55,638 bases of DNA from an uncultured Roseburia sp. (GTDB lineage: Bacteria; Bacillota; Clostridia; Lachnospirales; Lachnospiraceae). Location of the stretch: contig CAMUGE010000016.1 in the NCBI GenBank assembly GCA_947088345.1, positions 1-55,638 of the forward strand, written 5' to 3'. Under the pieces are notes generated by a model that worked only from the letters and a program-made list of their open reading frames with translations, ran no database searches and was not told where the DNA came from. Positions 27,550 to 36,830 of this stretch are shown one piece after another (the stretch's first letter is position 1; each line of letters begins with the position of its first letter). A program made the position numbers and the translations under genes.

Positions 27550-27702
27550 TTTTTTCTCCATTTCTGCGCTGCTTTCGTGGCTTCGCTTTGCACGGCCAAC
27601 AGAATCGGCATTGACTTTGCGCATAGGCGATTCTGCGACAAGCCGTACCGGCTTTACAGCGCGCAGTCACTAAGTTCGCGATTGAATTTTTCATTCTCCG
27701 TC

Positions 27703-28623
27703 TTACATCTCTTTTTGTATTTGTATCTGTCTGTAAATGTCCATAATCTGCTGCTCTGATGCCAGCGTTTCTGAAAATGCGCTTGCGCTTCCCGCTGCCA
27801 CTCCCATACAGAATGCATGTTTATATTCTCTGCGCTGCATCCATCCCGCAATAAATCCTGCAACCATGGAATCGCCGGCGCCTACGCCGTTGACCAGAGT
27901 GCCCTTTGGAGCCGGCGCGCTGTAAATCTCCCCGTTTTCTGCTGCAAGAACCGCCCCCTCACCGGCCATAGAAACAAGCACATTCGACGCTCCCATTTCT
28001 TTTAATTTCTGCGCATAGGGAATCACTTCATTTTTCTTTTTCAGCTCCACACCAAATATCTCACCCAGTTCATGATTGTTTGGTTTTACAAGAAACGGAT
28101 GATATGCCAGCGCATTGACCAAAAGTTCTCTGGTCGCATCTACCGCGATTTGCACATTGCGCCCCGAAAGACCCGCCATAATCTGACTGTAGCTGTCATC
28201 GGGCATGGAAGCCGGTATGCTCCCAGCCAGCACCAAAACGTCTCCATCCTGCAATACCTCAAGTTTTTTCATTAATTCTGCCGCATCATCGTCACTGATT
28301 TCTGGTCCGCATCCGTTGATTTCCGTCCCCTCGACCGACTTTAGTTTCAGATTGATTCTGGAATTTCCCTCCGAAAGCCGGATAAAATCAGTCCTGACGC
28401 CGGTCAGTGCAATGCGGCGGCTGATTTCTTCTCCGGTAAACCCCGCCGTAAATCCCAGCGCCGTGTTTTTGATGCCGAGATTTTTTAACACAGTCGATAC
28501 ATTTAACCCTTTCCCGCCCGGAAGCAGCAGCTCGGAATCCGTCCTGTTTGTGATTCCCAGTTTAAAGTCTTCCACGGTAAAGATATAATCAAGCGACGGA
28601 TTAAAAGTGACTGTATAAACCAT
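27703..28623 (-). CDS. fruK: 1-phosphofructokinase
   Basis: About 306 residues of the PfkB family. Starts MVYTVTFNPSLDY, with LLPGGKGLNVS near residue 35 and the catalytic GVGAGDSMVAGF near 245. Converts fructose-1-phosphate to fructose-1,6-bisphosphate. The ATG at 28623 follows a strong AAGGGGGGAG; the in-frame ATG at 28677 overlaps the promoter and is rejected. First gene of the fru operon. Confidence 0.93.
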   Translation of the reverse strand: MVYTVTFNPSLDYIFTVEDFKLGITNRTDSELLLPGGKGLNVSTVLKNLGIKNTALGFTAGFTGEEISRRIALTGVRTDFIRLSEGNSRINLKLKSVEGTEINGCGPEISDDDAAELMKKLEVLQDGDVLVLAGSIPASMPDDSYSQIMAGLSGRNVQIAVDATRELLVNALAYHPFLVKPNNHELGEIFGVELKKKNEVIPYAQKLKEMGASNVLVSMAGEGAVLAAENGEIYSAPAPKGTLVNGVGAGDSMVAGFIAGWMQRREYKHAFCMGVAAGSASAFSETLASEQQIMDIYRQIQIQKEM

Positions 28624-28665
28624 TTTTCTCCCCCCTTTTCTTTCCTGACTTCCTTTGATAAATTC

Positions 28666-28693
28666 ATTATACATCATTTTCAGTCAAAGTCAA
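28666..28693 (-). promoter_or_regulatory. Promoter of the fru operon
   Basis: TTGACT (28688-28693), 16-base spacer, TATAAT (28666-28671) on the minus strand, about 40 bases before the fruK start. A TTGACTTTGACT direct repeat spans the -35 region and is a candidate operator for FruR. Confidence 0.65.
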
Positions 28694-28817
28694 TCAAACT
28701 AATTTCCAAAAATCGGATTCCGTTTTTGGTAAAATTGCACGATTATGAATGAATTTGATTTATTTTAGTCATCTAAATAACAAAGCGAACATACCTTTCG
28801 CACGAGTGCGCATAACA

Positions 28818-28883
28818 TTTTCTATGACAGGAGTCCTAATTTTTAGCACTTCTCCGCAGCAAGGTCTTTCCTGTCATAGAAAA
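28818..28883. repeat. 15-bp perfect inverted repeat with 36-base loop
   Basis: TTTTCTATGACAGGA at 28818-28832 is exactly complementary to 28869-28883. It lies in the gap between the glgP terminator and the fru promoter. No ORF runs through it. Next to it a CGCAC/GTGCG mini-hairpin sits at 28799-28812. Function unknown. Confidence 0.6.
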
Positions 28884-28921
28884 AACGGCAAATCCCGAAA
28901 TTGATTCGTGGTATTTGCCGT
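28881..28921 (-). terminator. Intrinsic terminator of glgP
   Basis: ACGGCAAAT (28885-28893) pairs with ATTTGCCGT (28913-28921), and the minus-strand transcript continues into six T residues. It lies about 105 bases after the glgP stop codon. Confidence 0.75.
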
Positions 28922-29025
28922 CTCTTACCGCATAAAAATTGCTGATACTATCTATGCTCTCTTCCGTTTTTCTTTATAAAATTTAAATCTTTCATTTTCG
29001 ATCAAAATACGTCAAATTTATCCGA

Positions 29026-31281
29026 TCAGGAAAGTTTCCAGATTTCATTATTGTACTGCGCGATCGTGCGGTCGGATGAAAAGAACCCTGCCTTGCTGAT
29101 ATTGACAAGCATCTTTTTCGCCCATGCCATACGGTCCTCATAGTCCGCATAAATGCGCTCTTTTGCCTCTGTATAATCTTTAAAATCAGGCAATGTCATA
29201 AACCAGTCTTTGTTTAACAACTCGTCGTGCAGACGCTTTAAATTTTCTTTGCATCCGACTGCCGTCATCGTATCGCTTACAATAAAGTCAATTGCACGCT
29301 TAATATCTTTGTCCTTCTCATAGTATTCACGCGATACATAATCCGCTTTTTCATAATGAGCAATGACATCCTCCGAGGACTCGCCAAAAATATAAATATT
29401 GTCATCCCCGACAAACTGGTGCATTTCCACATTTGCTCCGTCCATCGTTCCAATTGCAACTGCGCCGTTTAACATAAACTTCATGTTGGAAGTGCCGGAC
29501 GCCTCTTTGGATGCAAGCGAAATCTGCTCATGAATATCGGCTGCCGGAATCAGTTTTTCCGCAAGTGTTACATTGTAATTCTCTACCATAACCACTTTCA
29601 GATACGGTGCAACTTCCGGATCTTTACCGATCACTTCCTGCAGGCAGAGGATCAGGTGGATGATATCTTTCGCAATCACATAAGCAGGAGCCGCCTTTGC
29701 ACCGAAAATTACAGTGATCGGATGCGACGGTTTTTTGCCTGCCTTGATCTCAAAATACTTGTGGATCACATACAAAGCATTCATCTGCTGTCTCTTATAC
29801 TCGTGCAGACGCTTGATCTGGATATCAAAAATCGAATTGTCGTCCAGCGTGATATTCTGTGACTTGGAGAGAAACTCTTTCAGCTCTTTCTTCTTTGCAG
29901 TTTTAATTTCCAAAAGACGCTTTAACACCGTCTCATCATCAACAAATTTTCCTAATTTTTCAAGCTCGGCCGCATCTTTTTTGAAGTCCGGACCAATCAG
30001 TTCTTCAATCAGCGCCGCAAGCTCATGATTGCTGTGCAGCAGCCAGCGGCGGAATGTAATTCCATTTGTCTTGTTATTAAATTTCTCCGGATATATTTTA
30101 TAGAAATTATTCAGCTCCGAATTCTTTAAAATTTCTGTATGCAGATAGGCAACGCCATTCACGCTGTATCCGTAATGGATATCCATATGCGCCATATGGA
30201 CGCGTTTCTCCTCATCTATAATTGCCACTGATCTGTCACTGTATTTTTGTACCACACGATTGTTTAATTCGAAAATAATCGGAAGAAGCTGCGGCACTGC
30301 CTGCTCCAAAAAGTGCATCGGCCATTTTTCCAGCGCTTCGGCCAGTATGGTGTGGTTTGTATAAGCGCATGTCCTGGACACAATATCAATTGCCTCGTCC
30401 ATCAGTATCCCATGCTGCTGCAGCAGACGGATCAGCTCCGGAATCACCATACTCGGATGCGTATCGTTGATCTGGATTGCTGCGTATTCATGTAAGTCAT
30501 GCAGATTACTGCCGCGCTCTATGGCTTCGTCAAGAATCAGCCTTGCCGCGTTGCTGACCATAAAATACTGCTGGTACACGCGCAAAATACGTCCGTTGTC
30601 ATCAGAGTCATCCGGATACAGGAATAATGTCAGATTTTTTGCAATATTTGTCTTGTCAAAATCAATGCCGTTCCCGACCAGGCTCTCATCAACTGTCTCC
30701 ACATCAAAAAGATGCAGTTTTGTCGTACGGTTCTCATAGCCGATCACATCAATATCATAAAGCCGTGATTTCAGCGTAAATCCCCCAAACGGGATCTCAT
30801 AAGAAACATCTGTCTTATGAAGCCAGCTTTCTTTCTCCATCCAGGGATTTGGCGTCTCATGCTGTAAGTTCTTCTCAAATACCTGTTTAAACAGGCCGTA
30901 GTGGTAATTGAGTCCGACGCCGTCGCCGTTTAAGCCAAGGCTTGCTATCGAATCCAGAAAACATGCGGCAAGACGCCCAAGTCCGCCGTTTCCAAGAGAC
31001 GGTTCCGGCTCAATTTCCTCAATCTCATTTAAATTTTTTCCGTTCTTCTCAAGCAGTTCCCTGACCTCGTCATAAACCCCAAGATTAATCAGATTGTTTG
31101 AGAGAAGCCTGCCAATTAAAAATTCGGCGGAAATATAATATAATTTCCTCTTTCCCTTATTGCTCTCTTTCTTTTTCGCCATCTCCTTTGTCATCTCAAG
31201 CAGGGAAAAATAAATCTCCTCATTGGTACACTGCGCAATCTTTCTGCCAAAACGTTTTTTTGCAATTTCCTGTAAATGCAT
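29026..31281 (-). CDS. glgP: Glycogen/starch phosphorylase
   Basis: 751 residues, GT35 family. The pyridoxal-phosphate lysine lies in [15 protein letters not shown] near residue 600, and [15 protein letters not shown] near residue 97 and [12 protein letters not shown] near 270 are conserved active-site segments. It releases glucose-1-phosphate from glycogen or alpha-glucans in the cytoplasm. Transcribed alone, with a perfect GGAGGGG ribosome binding site and its own terminator. Slightly shorter than the typical ~800 residues but all catalytic blocks are present. Confidence 0.95.
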   Translation of the reverse strand: MHLQEIAKKRFGRKIAQCTNEEIYFSLLEMTKEMAKKKESNKGKRKLYYISAEFLIGRLLSNNLINLGVYDEVRELLEKNGKNLNEIEEIEPEPSLGNGGLGRLAACFLDSIASLGLNGDGVGLNYHYGLFKQVFEKNLQHETPNPWMEKESWLHKTDVSYEIPFGGFTLKSRLYDIDVIGYENRTTKLHLFDVETVDESLVGNGIDFDKTNIAKNLTLFLYPDDSDDNGRILRVYQQYFMVSNAARLILDEAIERGSNLHDLHEYAAIQINDTHPSMVIPELIRLLQQHGILMDEAIDIVSRTCAYTNHTILAEALEKWPMHFLEQAVPQLLPIIFELNNRVVQKYSDRSVAIIDEEKRVHMAHMDIHYGYSVNGVAYLHTEILKNSELNNFYKIYPEKFNNKTNGITFRRWLLHSNHELAALIEELIGPDFKKDAAELEKLGKFVDDETVLKRLLEIKTAKKKELKEFLSKSQNITLDDNSIFDIQIKRLHEYKRQQMNALYVIHKYFEIKAGKKPSHPITVIFGAKAAPAYVIAKDIIHLILCLQEVIGKDPEVAPYLKVVMVENYNVTLAEKLIPAADIHEQISLASKEASGTSNMKFMLNGAVAIGTMDGANVEMHQFVGDDNIYIFGESSEDVIAHYEKADYVSREYYEKDKDIKRAIDFIVSDTMTAVGCKENLKRLHDELLNKDWFMTLPDFKDYTEAKERIYADYEDRMAWAKKMLVNISKAGFFSSDRTIAQYNNEIWKLS

Positions 31282-31415
31282 GACTGCCCCTCCATATCCT
31301 GTTAATTATTTTATTTTGATACAAACCGCGGGAAATTATTCCGTTCCTGTCGCAATTTCAAGTCTTTCTCTTCCCAATAACAAGATTTATTATAGAATCC
31401 GTTTCCATTTTTTTC

Positions 31416-31445
31416 TTGTCATATCTGCTTCAAAAGTGGTACAAT
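31416..31445 (+). promoter_or_regulatory. Promoter of the AraC-type gene, predicting a leaderless mRNA
   Basis: TTGTCA (31416-31421), 18-base spacer and TACAAT (31440-31445). The expected transcription start falls on or next to the ATG at 31452, and no ribosome binding site is visible. Confidence 0.5.
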
Positions 31446-31451
31446 CCTATC

Positions 31452-32342
31452 ATGAATAGATTAGAATATGAAAATTATAAAGAAAAAACAAAACACGGGG
31501 ACGCATTGTTTCCCTATATTACCTATCCCTGTTCCATTCCGCTTGATTTCCCTTCCGTCCCGCTGCACTGGCATGAAGAAATGGAAATTATTTACGTAAA
31601 AAAAGGAAAGGGCGTTATCCATGTCGATTTTAGAGAATACCCCGCAGACACAGGGGCAATAGCGCTGATCATTCCGGGGCAGCTCCATTCAATCGAACAG
31701 TATCAAGACATTTCCATGGAGTACGAAAATATCATATTCCACCCAAATATCCTGTTGTCCAAACAGACCGATGCGTGCAGCAGTGATTTTTTTCTGCCGC
31801 TTTTAGCGGGAACAATCTCGGTTCCCATACTGTATACGCAGGATCTTCCCGCTTATGGGCTTCTCGCATCCTGTCTGGACAAAAACGACGAGGCAAGTGA
31901 AAAGCGAAAGCGCGGATATCAGCTGTTAATCAAGAGTCAGCTTTTTTTCTTTTTTTCTGTTCTGGATGAATTATTCTGTTGCGACACTCCCCGTCGAAGC
32001 GATCAAAATTCCCTGGAAAAAATGAAGCTGATCTTAAAATACATAGAAAATCATTATATGGATAAAATTACAATTTCCGATATCGCCAAAGAAATTAACT
32101 TAAGCGATTCCCATTTTATGAAATATTTTAAAAAGACAATGGGCACTACGTTTATTACCTATTTAAACGACTACCGCCTGACGATGACACAAAGGCTTTT
32201 GCTCTCTTCCGACGATTCCATCCTGGAGATCGCCGCGGAAACGGGCTTTGAAAACCTGTCCTATTTTAACCGGATTTTTAAAAAACGCTTCGGCCAGACT
32301 CCAAGCGAATACAGAAAAAAAAGCAAACCTGCCTCTTTCTGA
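31452..32342 (+). CDS. AraC-family transcriptional regulator with cupin sensor domain
   Basis: About 296 residues. N-terminal AraC-type cupin (residues 20-150; PLHWHEEMEIIYVKKGKG) and a C-terminal double helix-turn-helix (KITISDIAKEINLSDSHFMK near 205; SILEIAAETGFENLSYFNRI near 255; GQTPSEYRK at the end). Likely sugar-responsive activator. Divergent from glgP, so it may control that gene or a distant locus. Start at 31452 rather than the in-frame TTG at 31416, which would overlap the -35 box. Confidence 0.85.
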   Translation: MNRLEYENYKEKTKHGDALFPYITYPCSIPLDFPSVPLHWHEEMEIIYVKKGKGVIHVDFREYPADTGAIALIIPGQLHSIEQYQDISMEYENIIFHPNILLSKQTDACSSDFFLPLLAGTISVPILYTQDLPAYGLLASCLDKNDEASEKRKRGYQLLIKSQLFFFFSVLDELFCCDTPRRSDQNSLEKMKLILKYIENHYMDKITISDIAKEINLSDSHFMKYFKKTMGTTFITYLNDYRLTMTQRLLLSSDDSILEIAAETGFENLSYFNRIFKKRFGQTPSEYRKKSKPASF

Positions 32343-32366
32343 AAGCAGATTTGCACTTTTGTCTGT

Positions 32367-32891
32367 CTATATAAATATATAAAACCCGGCTATTCCACAC
32401 GCGATACCAACCAAAGCGCCGACAGTCACGTCCCGTACTTCATGGACGCCGCCTATCACACGCAAAACACCCATTGCAGCGCCAGCTATACAGAGCAAAA
32501 ATCCCAGAACCGGATAGCAGTAACCCTCTGTCATTGCAATGATAAACACAGAAAACACATGACGGCTTGGAAAGGAATTGCCTGCCGTATCTTTTTTTAA
32601 AACAGGCGGCATTCCAAATTTCTCATAGGGACGCGGCGCATTGATACACTTGCGAAACAATGTCACTACAAGAAACGAGACGGCGGGAACAAAAACGGCA
32701 CGCCAGAAAAATTTGTGCCTGCCAAAAGCCAGACTTATGAGAAACAGCGGGTAGGAAATAAAAACGCCTCCGGTCAGGATACGGTTCCCAGTTTCAAGCA
32801 GCCGTATCCGTTTCGGATGCTCCCGCACCAGCCCTGTTATTTTTCGATATGTTTCTTTTGTCACAGATACCCCCGTTCCCGTCTCATACAT
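32367..32891 (-). CDS. PAP2-family membrane phosphatase
   Basis: 174 residues, about four to five membrane segments. The three phosphatase motifs are recognisable: KCINAPRPY, GNSFPSRHVFSVF (His catalytic, Gly of PSGH replaced by Arg) and LRVIGGVHEVRDV (catalytic His, D). Substrate probably a lipid or polyprenyl pyrophosphate. Start ATG overlaps the nicotinate phosphoribosyltransferase stop by eight bases, so expression is coupled. Confidence 0.8.
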   Translation of the reverse strand: MYETGTGVSVTKETYRKITGLVREHPKRIRLLETGNRILTGGVFISYPLFLISLAFGRHKFFWRAVFVPAVSFLVVTLFRKCINAPRPYEKFGMPPVLKKDTAGNSFPSRHVFSVFIIAMTEGYCYPVLGFLLCIAGAAMGVLRVIGGVHEVRDVTVGALVGIACGIAGFYIFI

Positions 32892-34371
32892 TTTTTACGC
32901 ATTTGGAACCGTCCAGAAGCTGCATTTTCATCCGGTAATACCCTGGCGTCATATCCATATAATGTACATGCGGATTTACAAACCTCTGCTCTTCCTCCCA
33001 GATTTCCTCAGCCAGCTGACGTTTCGTGTACTCCCGTATCTCTTTTAACGCCGGAAGTTTTGCAACCAGTTTTCCGTCCCGAAAAACCGGAGCAAGAAGC
33101 GGTTTTGCGCTGCAGTCGGTATAAGCAAGACTCTTCCATGGTTTTGCCGGGTCGATATATGTAAACGGCCTCGACAAATCAACCTCCTCCGTCCATTCCG
33201 CAATCAGGTCTGCACGCGCTTTTTTATTTTTATCGTAGATACGATAGACCTTTTTCAATCCGGGATTCGTAATCTTCTCGATATTTTCCGAGATTTTAAT
33301 ACGCGGGCAGTAAATCCCGTTCTCTTCCACTGCCGCAATTTTATAGACTGCCCCAAGAAGCGAAATGGATTCTTTCGAGTAAGCGCTTGACGCGCCTGTA
33401 ATCAGACGCTCTCCCACGCCGTACGCATCAATCTTTGCCCCCTGGCTGTTTAATGAGCTGATGGTATATTCATCCAGGCTGTTTGACACAATAATCTTAC
33501 AGTCGTCCAACCCTGCATCATTCAGCATTTCCCGCGCACGCACCGAAAGATATGCCAGATCTCCGCTGTCAATGCGCACGCCCTTTAACCGTTTTCCAAG
33601 CGGCTTTAGCACTTCTTTTGCCGTACGAATGGCGTTCGGAATACCGGACTCCAACGTATCATACGTATCGACTAAAAGCACCGTATGATCCGGATAATTC
33701 TCGGCGTAATGCCGAAACGCATCAAACTCGTCCCTGTAATACATCACCCAGCTGTGCGCCATTGTCCCGCTGACAGGAATTTGAAACATCTGTCCCGCAA
33801 GAACAGTTGCGGTGCCGGCAGCCCCTCCAATGTAGGAAGCTCTCGCACCGTAAACTGCCGCATCCATATTGTGCGCCCGCCGCGCGCCAAAATCCGAAAC
33901 CGCCCTGCCGCCCGCGGCCTTTACGATGCGTCTTGTCTTTGTTGCAACAAGCGACTGATGATTGATCTGTGTTAAAATCGCCGTTTCCACCAACTGTGCG
34001 TCAATCAACGGCGCAATCACGGTTATGACCGGCTCATTCGGATACATTACCGTACCTTCGGGAAATGCATAGATATCCCCTTTAAACTCAAAATCTTTCA
34101 GGTAATCAAGAAAATCCGCCGTAAATATACGCAGCGATGCGAGATAATCAATATCATCCCTGGTAAAATGCAGATTCTCTATATATTCTACAACCTGTTC
34201 CAATCCGGCAAATATGGCGTAACCGCCGCCATCCGGATTTCTCCGGTAAAAAACGTCAAATGCGACGCGCGCATCTTTGTCTCCGTCGTTAAAATAGCCG
34301 TTTGCCATGGTCAGTTCATACAAATCCATTACCATAGAAAGGTTGCGTTCCACCGACTGTCCTGTTATCAT
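32884..34371 (-). CDS. pncB: Nicotinate phosphoribosyltransferase
   Basis: About 495 residues. Conserved features: MDLYELTMANGYF at the start, the TQINHQSLVATKTRRIV region near residue 130, phospho-site AVSDFGARRAHN near 160, the catalytic SGTMAHSWVM near 210 and RIDSGDL near 275. Makes nicotinate mononucleotide from nicotinate and PRPP in NAD salvage. The ATG at 34371 has GGAGG six bases before it; the 23-codon upstream extension is unlikely. Confidence 0.93.
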   Translation of the reverse strand: MITGQSVERNLSMVMDLYELTMANGYFNDGDKDARVAFDVFYRRNPDGGGYAIFAGLEQVVEYIENLHFTRDDIDYLASLRIFTADFLDYLKDFEFKGDIYAFPEGTVMYPNEPVITVIAPLIDAQLVETAILTQINHQSLVATKTRRIVKAAGGRAVSDFGARRAHNMDAAVYGARASYIGGAAGTATVLAGQMFQIPVSGTMAHSWVMYYRDEFDAFRHYAENYPDHTVLLVDTYDTLESGIPNAIRTAKEVLKPLGKRLKGVRIDSGDLAYLSVRAREMLNDAGLDDCKIIVSNSLDEYTISSLNSQGAKIDAYGVGERLITGASSAYSKESISLLGAVYKIAAVEENGIYCPRIKISENIEKITNPGLKKVYRIYDKNKKARADLIAEWTEEVDLSRPFTYIDPAKPWKSLAYTDCSAKPLLAPVFRDGKLVAKLPALKEIREYTKRQLAEEIWEEEQRFVNPHVHYMDMTPGYYRMKMQLLDGSKCVKNV

Positions 34372-34550
34372 AGGAATCCTCCATTTCCGTTCAACTCTCT
34401 GCCATATTGCCAGTATAACCCCAGCCAATAAACCTTTCATTTTACTTGTCTAAATTTACATCCGGCGTGTTGTCCTCATTTGTCGATGCCGCTTTCCCGC
34501 TCTGCCTTGCAGACTGAGAATTAATTCTGCATGAAACACACCGGTAATTC
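34372..34550. other. Leader region of pncB
   Basis: No gene. The only structure I see is a weak ACACACC/GTGTG pairing at its left-to-repeat border (34536-34555). A promoter for pncB must lie here or beyond the repeats but no consensus pair stands out. Confidence 0.3.
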
Positions 34551-34700
34551 GTGTGAGAAGAACTTCTAAAGCTCGCAGCAGATCCGCTAACGCGAAACAG
34601 GTTCGCGCGCTAAGAAGTTCTAAGTCTCACACCAGAGAATCCCCAAAAACAGGGGATTCTTCGCGCAGATTTGAGTCGCGGCAGAGCCGCGACATGGGGG
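34551..34700 (+). repeat. Structured multi-hairpin repeat, copy A
   Basis: A closing stem of 17 bp (GTGTGAGA 34551-34558 and AGAACTTCT 34559-34567 with AGAAGTTCT 34613-34621 and TCTCACAC 34625-34632, AAG bulge) encloses a conserved CGCGAA-ACAGG-TTCGCG hairpin. It is followed by a stem capped by AAAAACA (34636-34660), a conserved CAGATTTGAG, a GC-rich stem (34676-34692) and CATGGGGGTTAG. Same architecture as copies B and C with different stem sequences. Confidence 0.75.
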
Positions 34701-34861
34701 TTAGCGTGAAAAGTACTTGTAAGGCTCATGCCAAAGGGCAAAACGCGAAACAGGTTCGCGCGCCAACAAGTACTAAGTTTCACGCCGAAAAACGCCAAAA
34801 ACAGGCGTTTTTCATACGGATTTGAGATTCCGCTCCGCGGAATCATGGGAGTTAGTTTGAA
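34695..34861 (+). repeat. Structured multi-hairpin repeat, copy B
   Basis: Directly abuts copy A. Closing stem GCGTGAAA/TTTCACGC and AGTACTTGT/ACAAGTACT (34704-34720 with 34766-34785, AAG bulge at 34775-34777), inner CGCGAA-ACAGG-TTCGCG hairpin, AAAAACA-capped stem GAAAAACGCC/GGCGTTTTTC (34787-34813), GATTTGAG, ATTCCGC/GCGGAAT stem (34827-34843), CATGGGAGTTAG. Compared with copy A almost every stem base pair is changed but pairing is kept. Confidence 0.75.
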
Positions 34862-34865
34862 GTAT

Positions 34866-35720
34866 CTAGTATTCTTTTTCAATAAATAATACGCCGAGCG
34901 TCCCCGGACCGCAGTGAGATGAGATCACGCCTCCCGCTCTCGTGACAATAATCTCCTTAAAATGATTTAAACTTTTCAGATAATCGGACACCTCTTTTAC
35001 AATCTCGTCGTCACATCCGGAATGCGTGATAAATACACGGTCTTCTTTCGCACTGCGCAGCGCGGTCTCCATATCTTTTACATAGTTTAAAATCACGGCG
35101 GAAAGCTTTCCCCGGTATTTCTTCCCGGCGTTCATCACCCCGTCCGTAACTGCAATTCTTGGATGCAGTTTTAACATACCGCCCGCCATTGCGGCAAGCC
35201 CGCTGCATCTGCCGCCCCGGTGCAGATAAATAAGCGTGTCCACAACAAAACTTGCGCGCACAAGAGGTCTTATCTTCTCAATATAGGAGACAATCTCCTG
35301 TCTTGGCTTATTTTGTTTTGCCAGCAGAGCAGCTTCTATGACGAGATGGCCGATCCCTGTCGATAAATTCCTCGAATCTATCACAGTCACCTGTTCTGCA
35401 GCATTTAGTTCCTCTGCTGCCATGCGCAGTACATTGCCGTTTGTGGACATCTGTTCTGAAATACAAAATGCAATGATCTCATTTTGATCATCCAATATTT
35501 TTTTCATTGCTTCCAACACATCCTCCAGAGATGCCGCTGAAGTTTTTGGCGTTGTCCTGTTCGCATCCGACCACGCGTAGATATCTTCGGGACTGATCTC
35601 GGTCCCATCCCGGTATTCTTTATCCCCCAAAAGGATATGAAGCGGAACAATTGTTATCTCATATGCTTCCACCAGTTCTTTTGTCAAATCACATGTACTG
35701 TCGGCAATTATTTTTACCAT
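34866..35720 (-). CDS. DegV-family fatty-acid-binding protein
   Basis: About 284 residues, DegV fold throughout: IIADSTCDLTKEL at the start, TSAASLEDVLEAM near 80 (TSqps-type loop), IDSRNLSTGIGHL near 125, RGGRCSG near 165 and SSHCGPGTLGVLF at the end. Family members bind fatty acids and can serve as FakB subunits of fatty acid kinase. The ATG at 35720 has a perfect AGGAGG. It overlaps the upstream histidine-phosphatase gene by about 30 bases. Confidence 0.88.
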   Translation of the reverse strand: MVKIIADSTCDLTKELVEAYEITIVPLHILLGDKEYRDGTEISPEDIYAWSDANRTTPKTSAASLEDVLEAMKKILDDQNEIIAFCISEQMSTNGNVLRMAAEELNAAEQVTVIDSRNLSTGIGHLVIEAALLAKQNKPRQEIVSYIEKIRPLVRASFVVDTLIYLHRGGRCSGLAAMAGGMLKLHPRIAVTDGVMNAGKKYRGKLSAVILNYVKDMETALRSAKEDRVFITHSGCDDEIVKEVSDYLKSLNHFKEIIVTRAGGVISSHCGPGTLGVLFIEKEY

Positions 35721-36285
35721 AATCCTCCTCTTCTTTCCTCTGCCTGTCAAACTCATATTTTAGTATGTCGCAATTGTCAATTCCAAATTCTGCGTATTCA
35801 TCATTTGTCATTTCATTAAAATAGGAGTGAACAACACGCGCAATTCCGTTGTGCGCCACCAGGATATAATTCTTTCTTTCCGGATTATCTTTCAGCTCAT
35901 CCAGCAGATTATAGATGCGCTGTGCCAGCCTCAGCATGGATTCACCGCCGTCATAACGCAATGCAAATTCCCGCTTTGCCTGCTGAAATTCAAGACCGTC
36001 CCGCGGAGTCGACTCAAATTTTCCAAAATTCTGCTCGGTTAAACGCGCTTCCATGCGCGCGGGTATCCCGGTAATACCGGCAATTTCACGCGCTGTGCAC
36101 ACTGCCCGCACAAGGGGGGAATAGAGGATCTCGTCGGCCGTAATCCCAAGTTTTACCAGTTTCTTTCCCGTTTCCTTTGCCTGCTTATATCCAAGCGGCG
36201 TCAGTGCAATATCTGTGGCGCCGCAGATTTTATTTTCCACATTCCAGAGTGACTCTCCATGACGTACAAAATATAGAAATCGCAT
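35689..36285 (-). CDS. Histidine phosphatase (phosphoglycerate mutase-like) protein
   Basis: 198 residues. Catalytic RHGES at residues 8-12, CTAREIAG near 65, EQNFGKFE near 85 and the second catalytic His in LVAHNGIAR near 150. Cytoplasmic phosphatase with unknown substrate. It has its own AGAGAGG site, starts a two-gene unit with the DegV gene, and is separated from the BMC operon by the strong terminator at 36401. Confidence 0.85.
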   Translation of the reverse strand: MRFLYFVRHGESLWNVENKICGATDIALTPLGYKQAKETGKKLVKLGITADEILYSPLVRAVCTAREIAGITGIPARMEARLTEQNFGKFESTPRDGLEFQQAKREFALRYDGGESMLRLAQRIYNLLDELKDNPERKNYILVAHNGIARVVHSYFNEMTNDEYAEFGIDNCDILKYEFDRQRKEEEDYGKNNCRQYM

Positions 36286-36400
36286 TTTTCCTCTCTCCGT
36301 TTTCTGTTGTTCTTTGTTGTAAGAGTATCAATTACTTTCCGCGTGCATTAACAGTATTGTAAATCATTTTCGATTTATTAGCAACAGGAAAGAATCATCA

Positions 36401-36427
36401 AAAAAAATCCGGCTTTGCCGGATTTTT
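36401..36427 (-). terminator. Strong terminator at the end of the BMC operon
   Basis: AATCCGGC-TTT-GCCGGATT hairpin with a run of eight T residues on the minus strand and five on the plus strand. On the minus strand it ends the operon 50 bases after the small ParA-partner gene. Confidence 0.85.
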
Positions 36428-36476
36428 GTAATCTTGTAACATTTTTCTGATCTGTTCCCAATTTTTTCCACATCAA

Positions 36477-36830
36477 CTATAACAGATAAACAGGCATCTC
36501 CTGTGTCAGCTGACACGATTCATTTGTACTCCTTGCCGCTTCGTCAGCCATAAACTGCTTTCCCGCCTCTGTCGGGATTACTTTCTCTGTCTCCTTTGAC
36601 GGTGTATCTGACACAGTTTTAGACGATTTTGCAGACGATTTCTTCTTTCCCGTTGTTTTCGAAGTTTTTGCGGAAGATGATTTGGACGACTTGGAACGAC
36701 TGCCTTGTGCCGTCTCTGTCTCTTTGCCTGTCTCTTCCACTGCCGCCCCCTCTAAAACCTGCTCTGTATCCGCGGCGCAATCCGCTGCCTTTTTTGCTGC
36801 TCTTTTAATACTACCCGATCCTACGGACAT
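36477..36830 (-). CDS. Small Lys/Ser/Thr-rich protein, putative ParA partner (McdB-like)
   Basis: About 117 residues, start ATG at 36830 set by GGAGATGG and by a 20-base overlap with the ParA gene. Residues ~5-30 can form a helix (GSGSIKRAAKKAADCAA). The middle (~35-90) is low-complexity, rich in Ser, Lys, Thr and Glu, and predicted disordered by eye. The C-terminus has a hydrophobic end, LTQEMPVYLL. I recognise no domain. Position directly after a ParA ATPase, inside a BMC operon, is what McdB adaptor proteins show, but the conserved Trp often seen at the McdB end is missing. Confidence 0.5.
   Translation of the reverse strand: MSVGSGSIKRAAKKAADCAADTEQVLEGAAVEETGKETETAQGSRSKSSKSSSAKTSKTTGKKKSSAKSSKTVSDTPSKETEKVIPTEAGKQFMADEAARSTNESCQLTQEMPVYLL

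Noticed and set aside
28818-28883. Inverted repeat as fru operon terminator or glgP terminator
   Set aside because: No T-run on the minus strand after the right-hand arm, and the adjacent hairpin at 28885-28921 already serves as glgP terminator.
34551-34861. Tandem repeats as a CRISPR array
   Set aside because: Only two long units, with no short identical repeats and unique spacers, and no cas genes in the window.
34553-34882. Open frames of about 90 codons across the structured repeats on both strands
   Set aside because: They follow from GC-rich palindromes; no ribosome binding site, no domain, and the stems vary with compensation, which argues for RNA or DNA structure.
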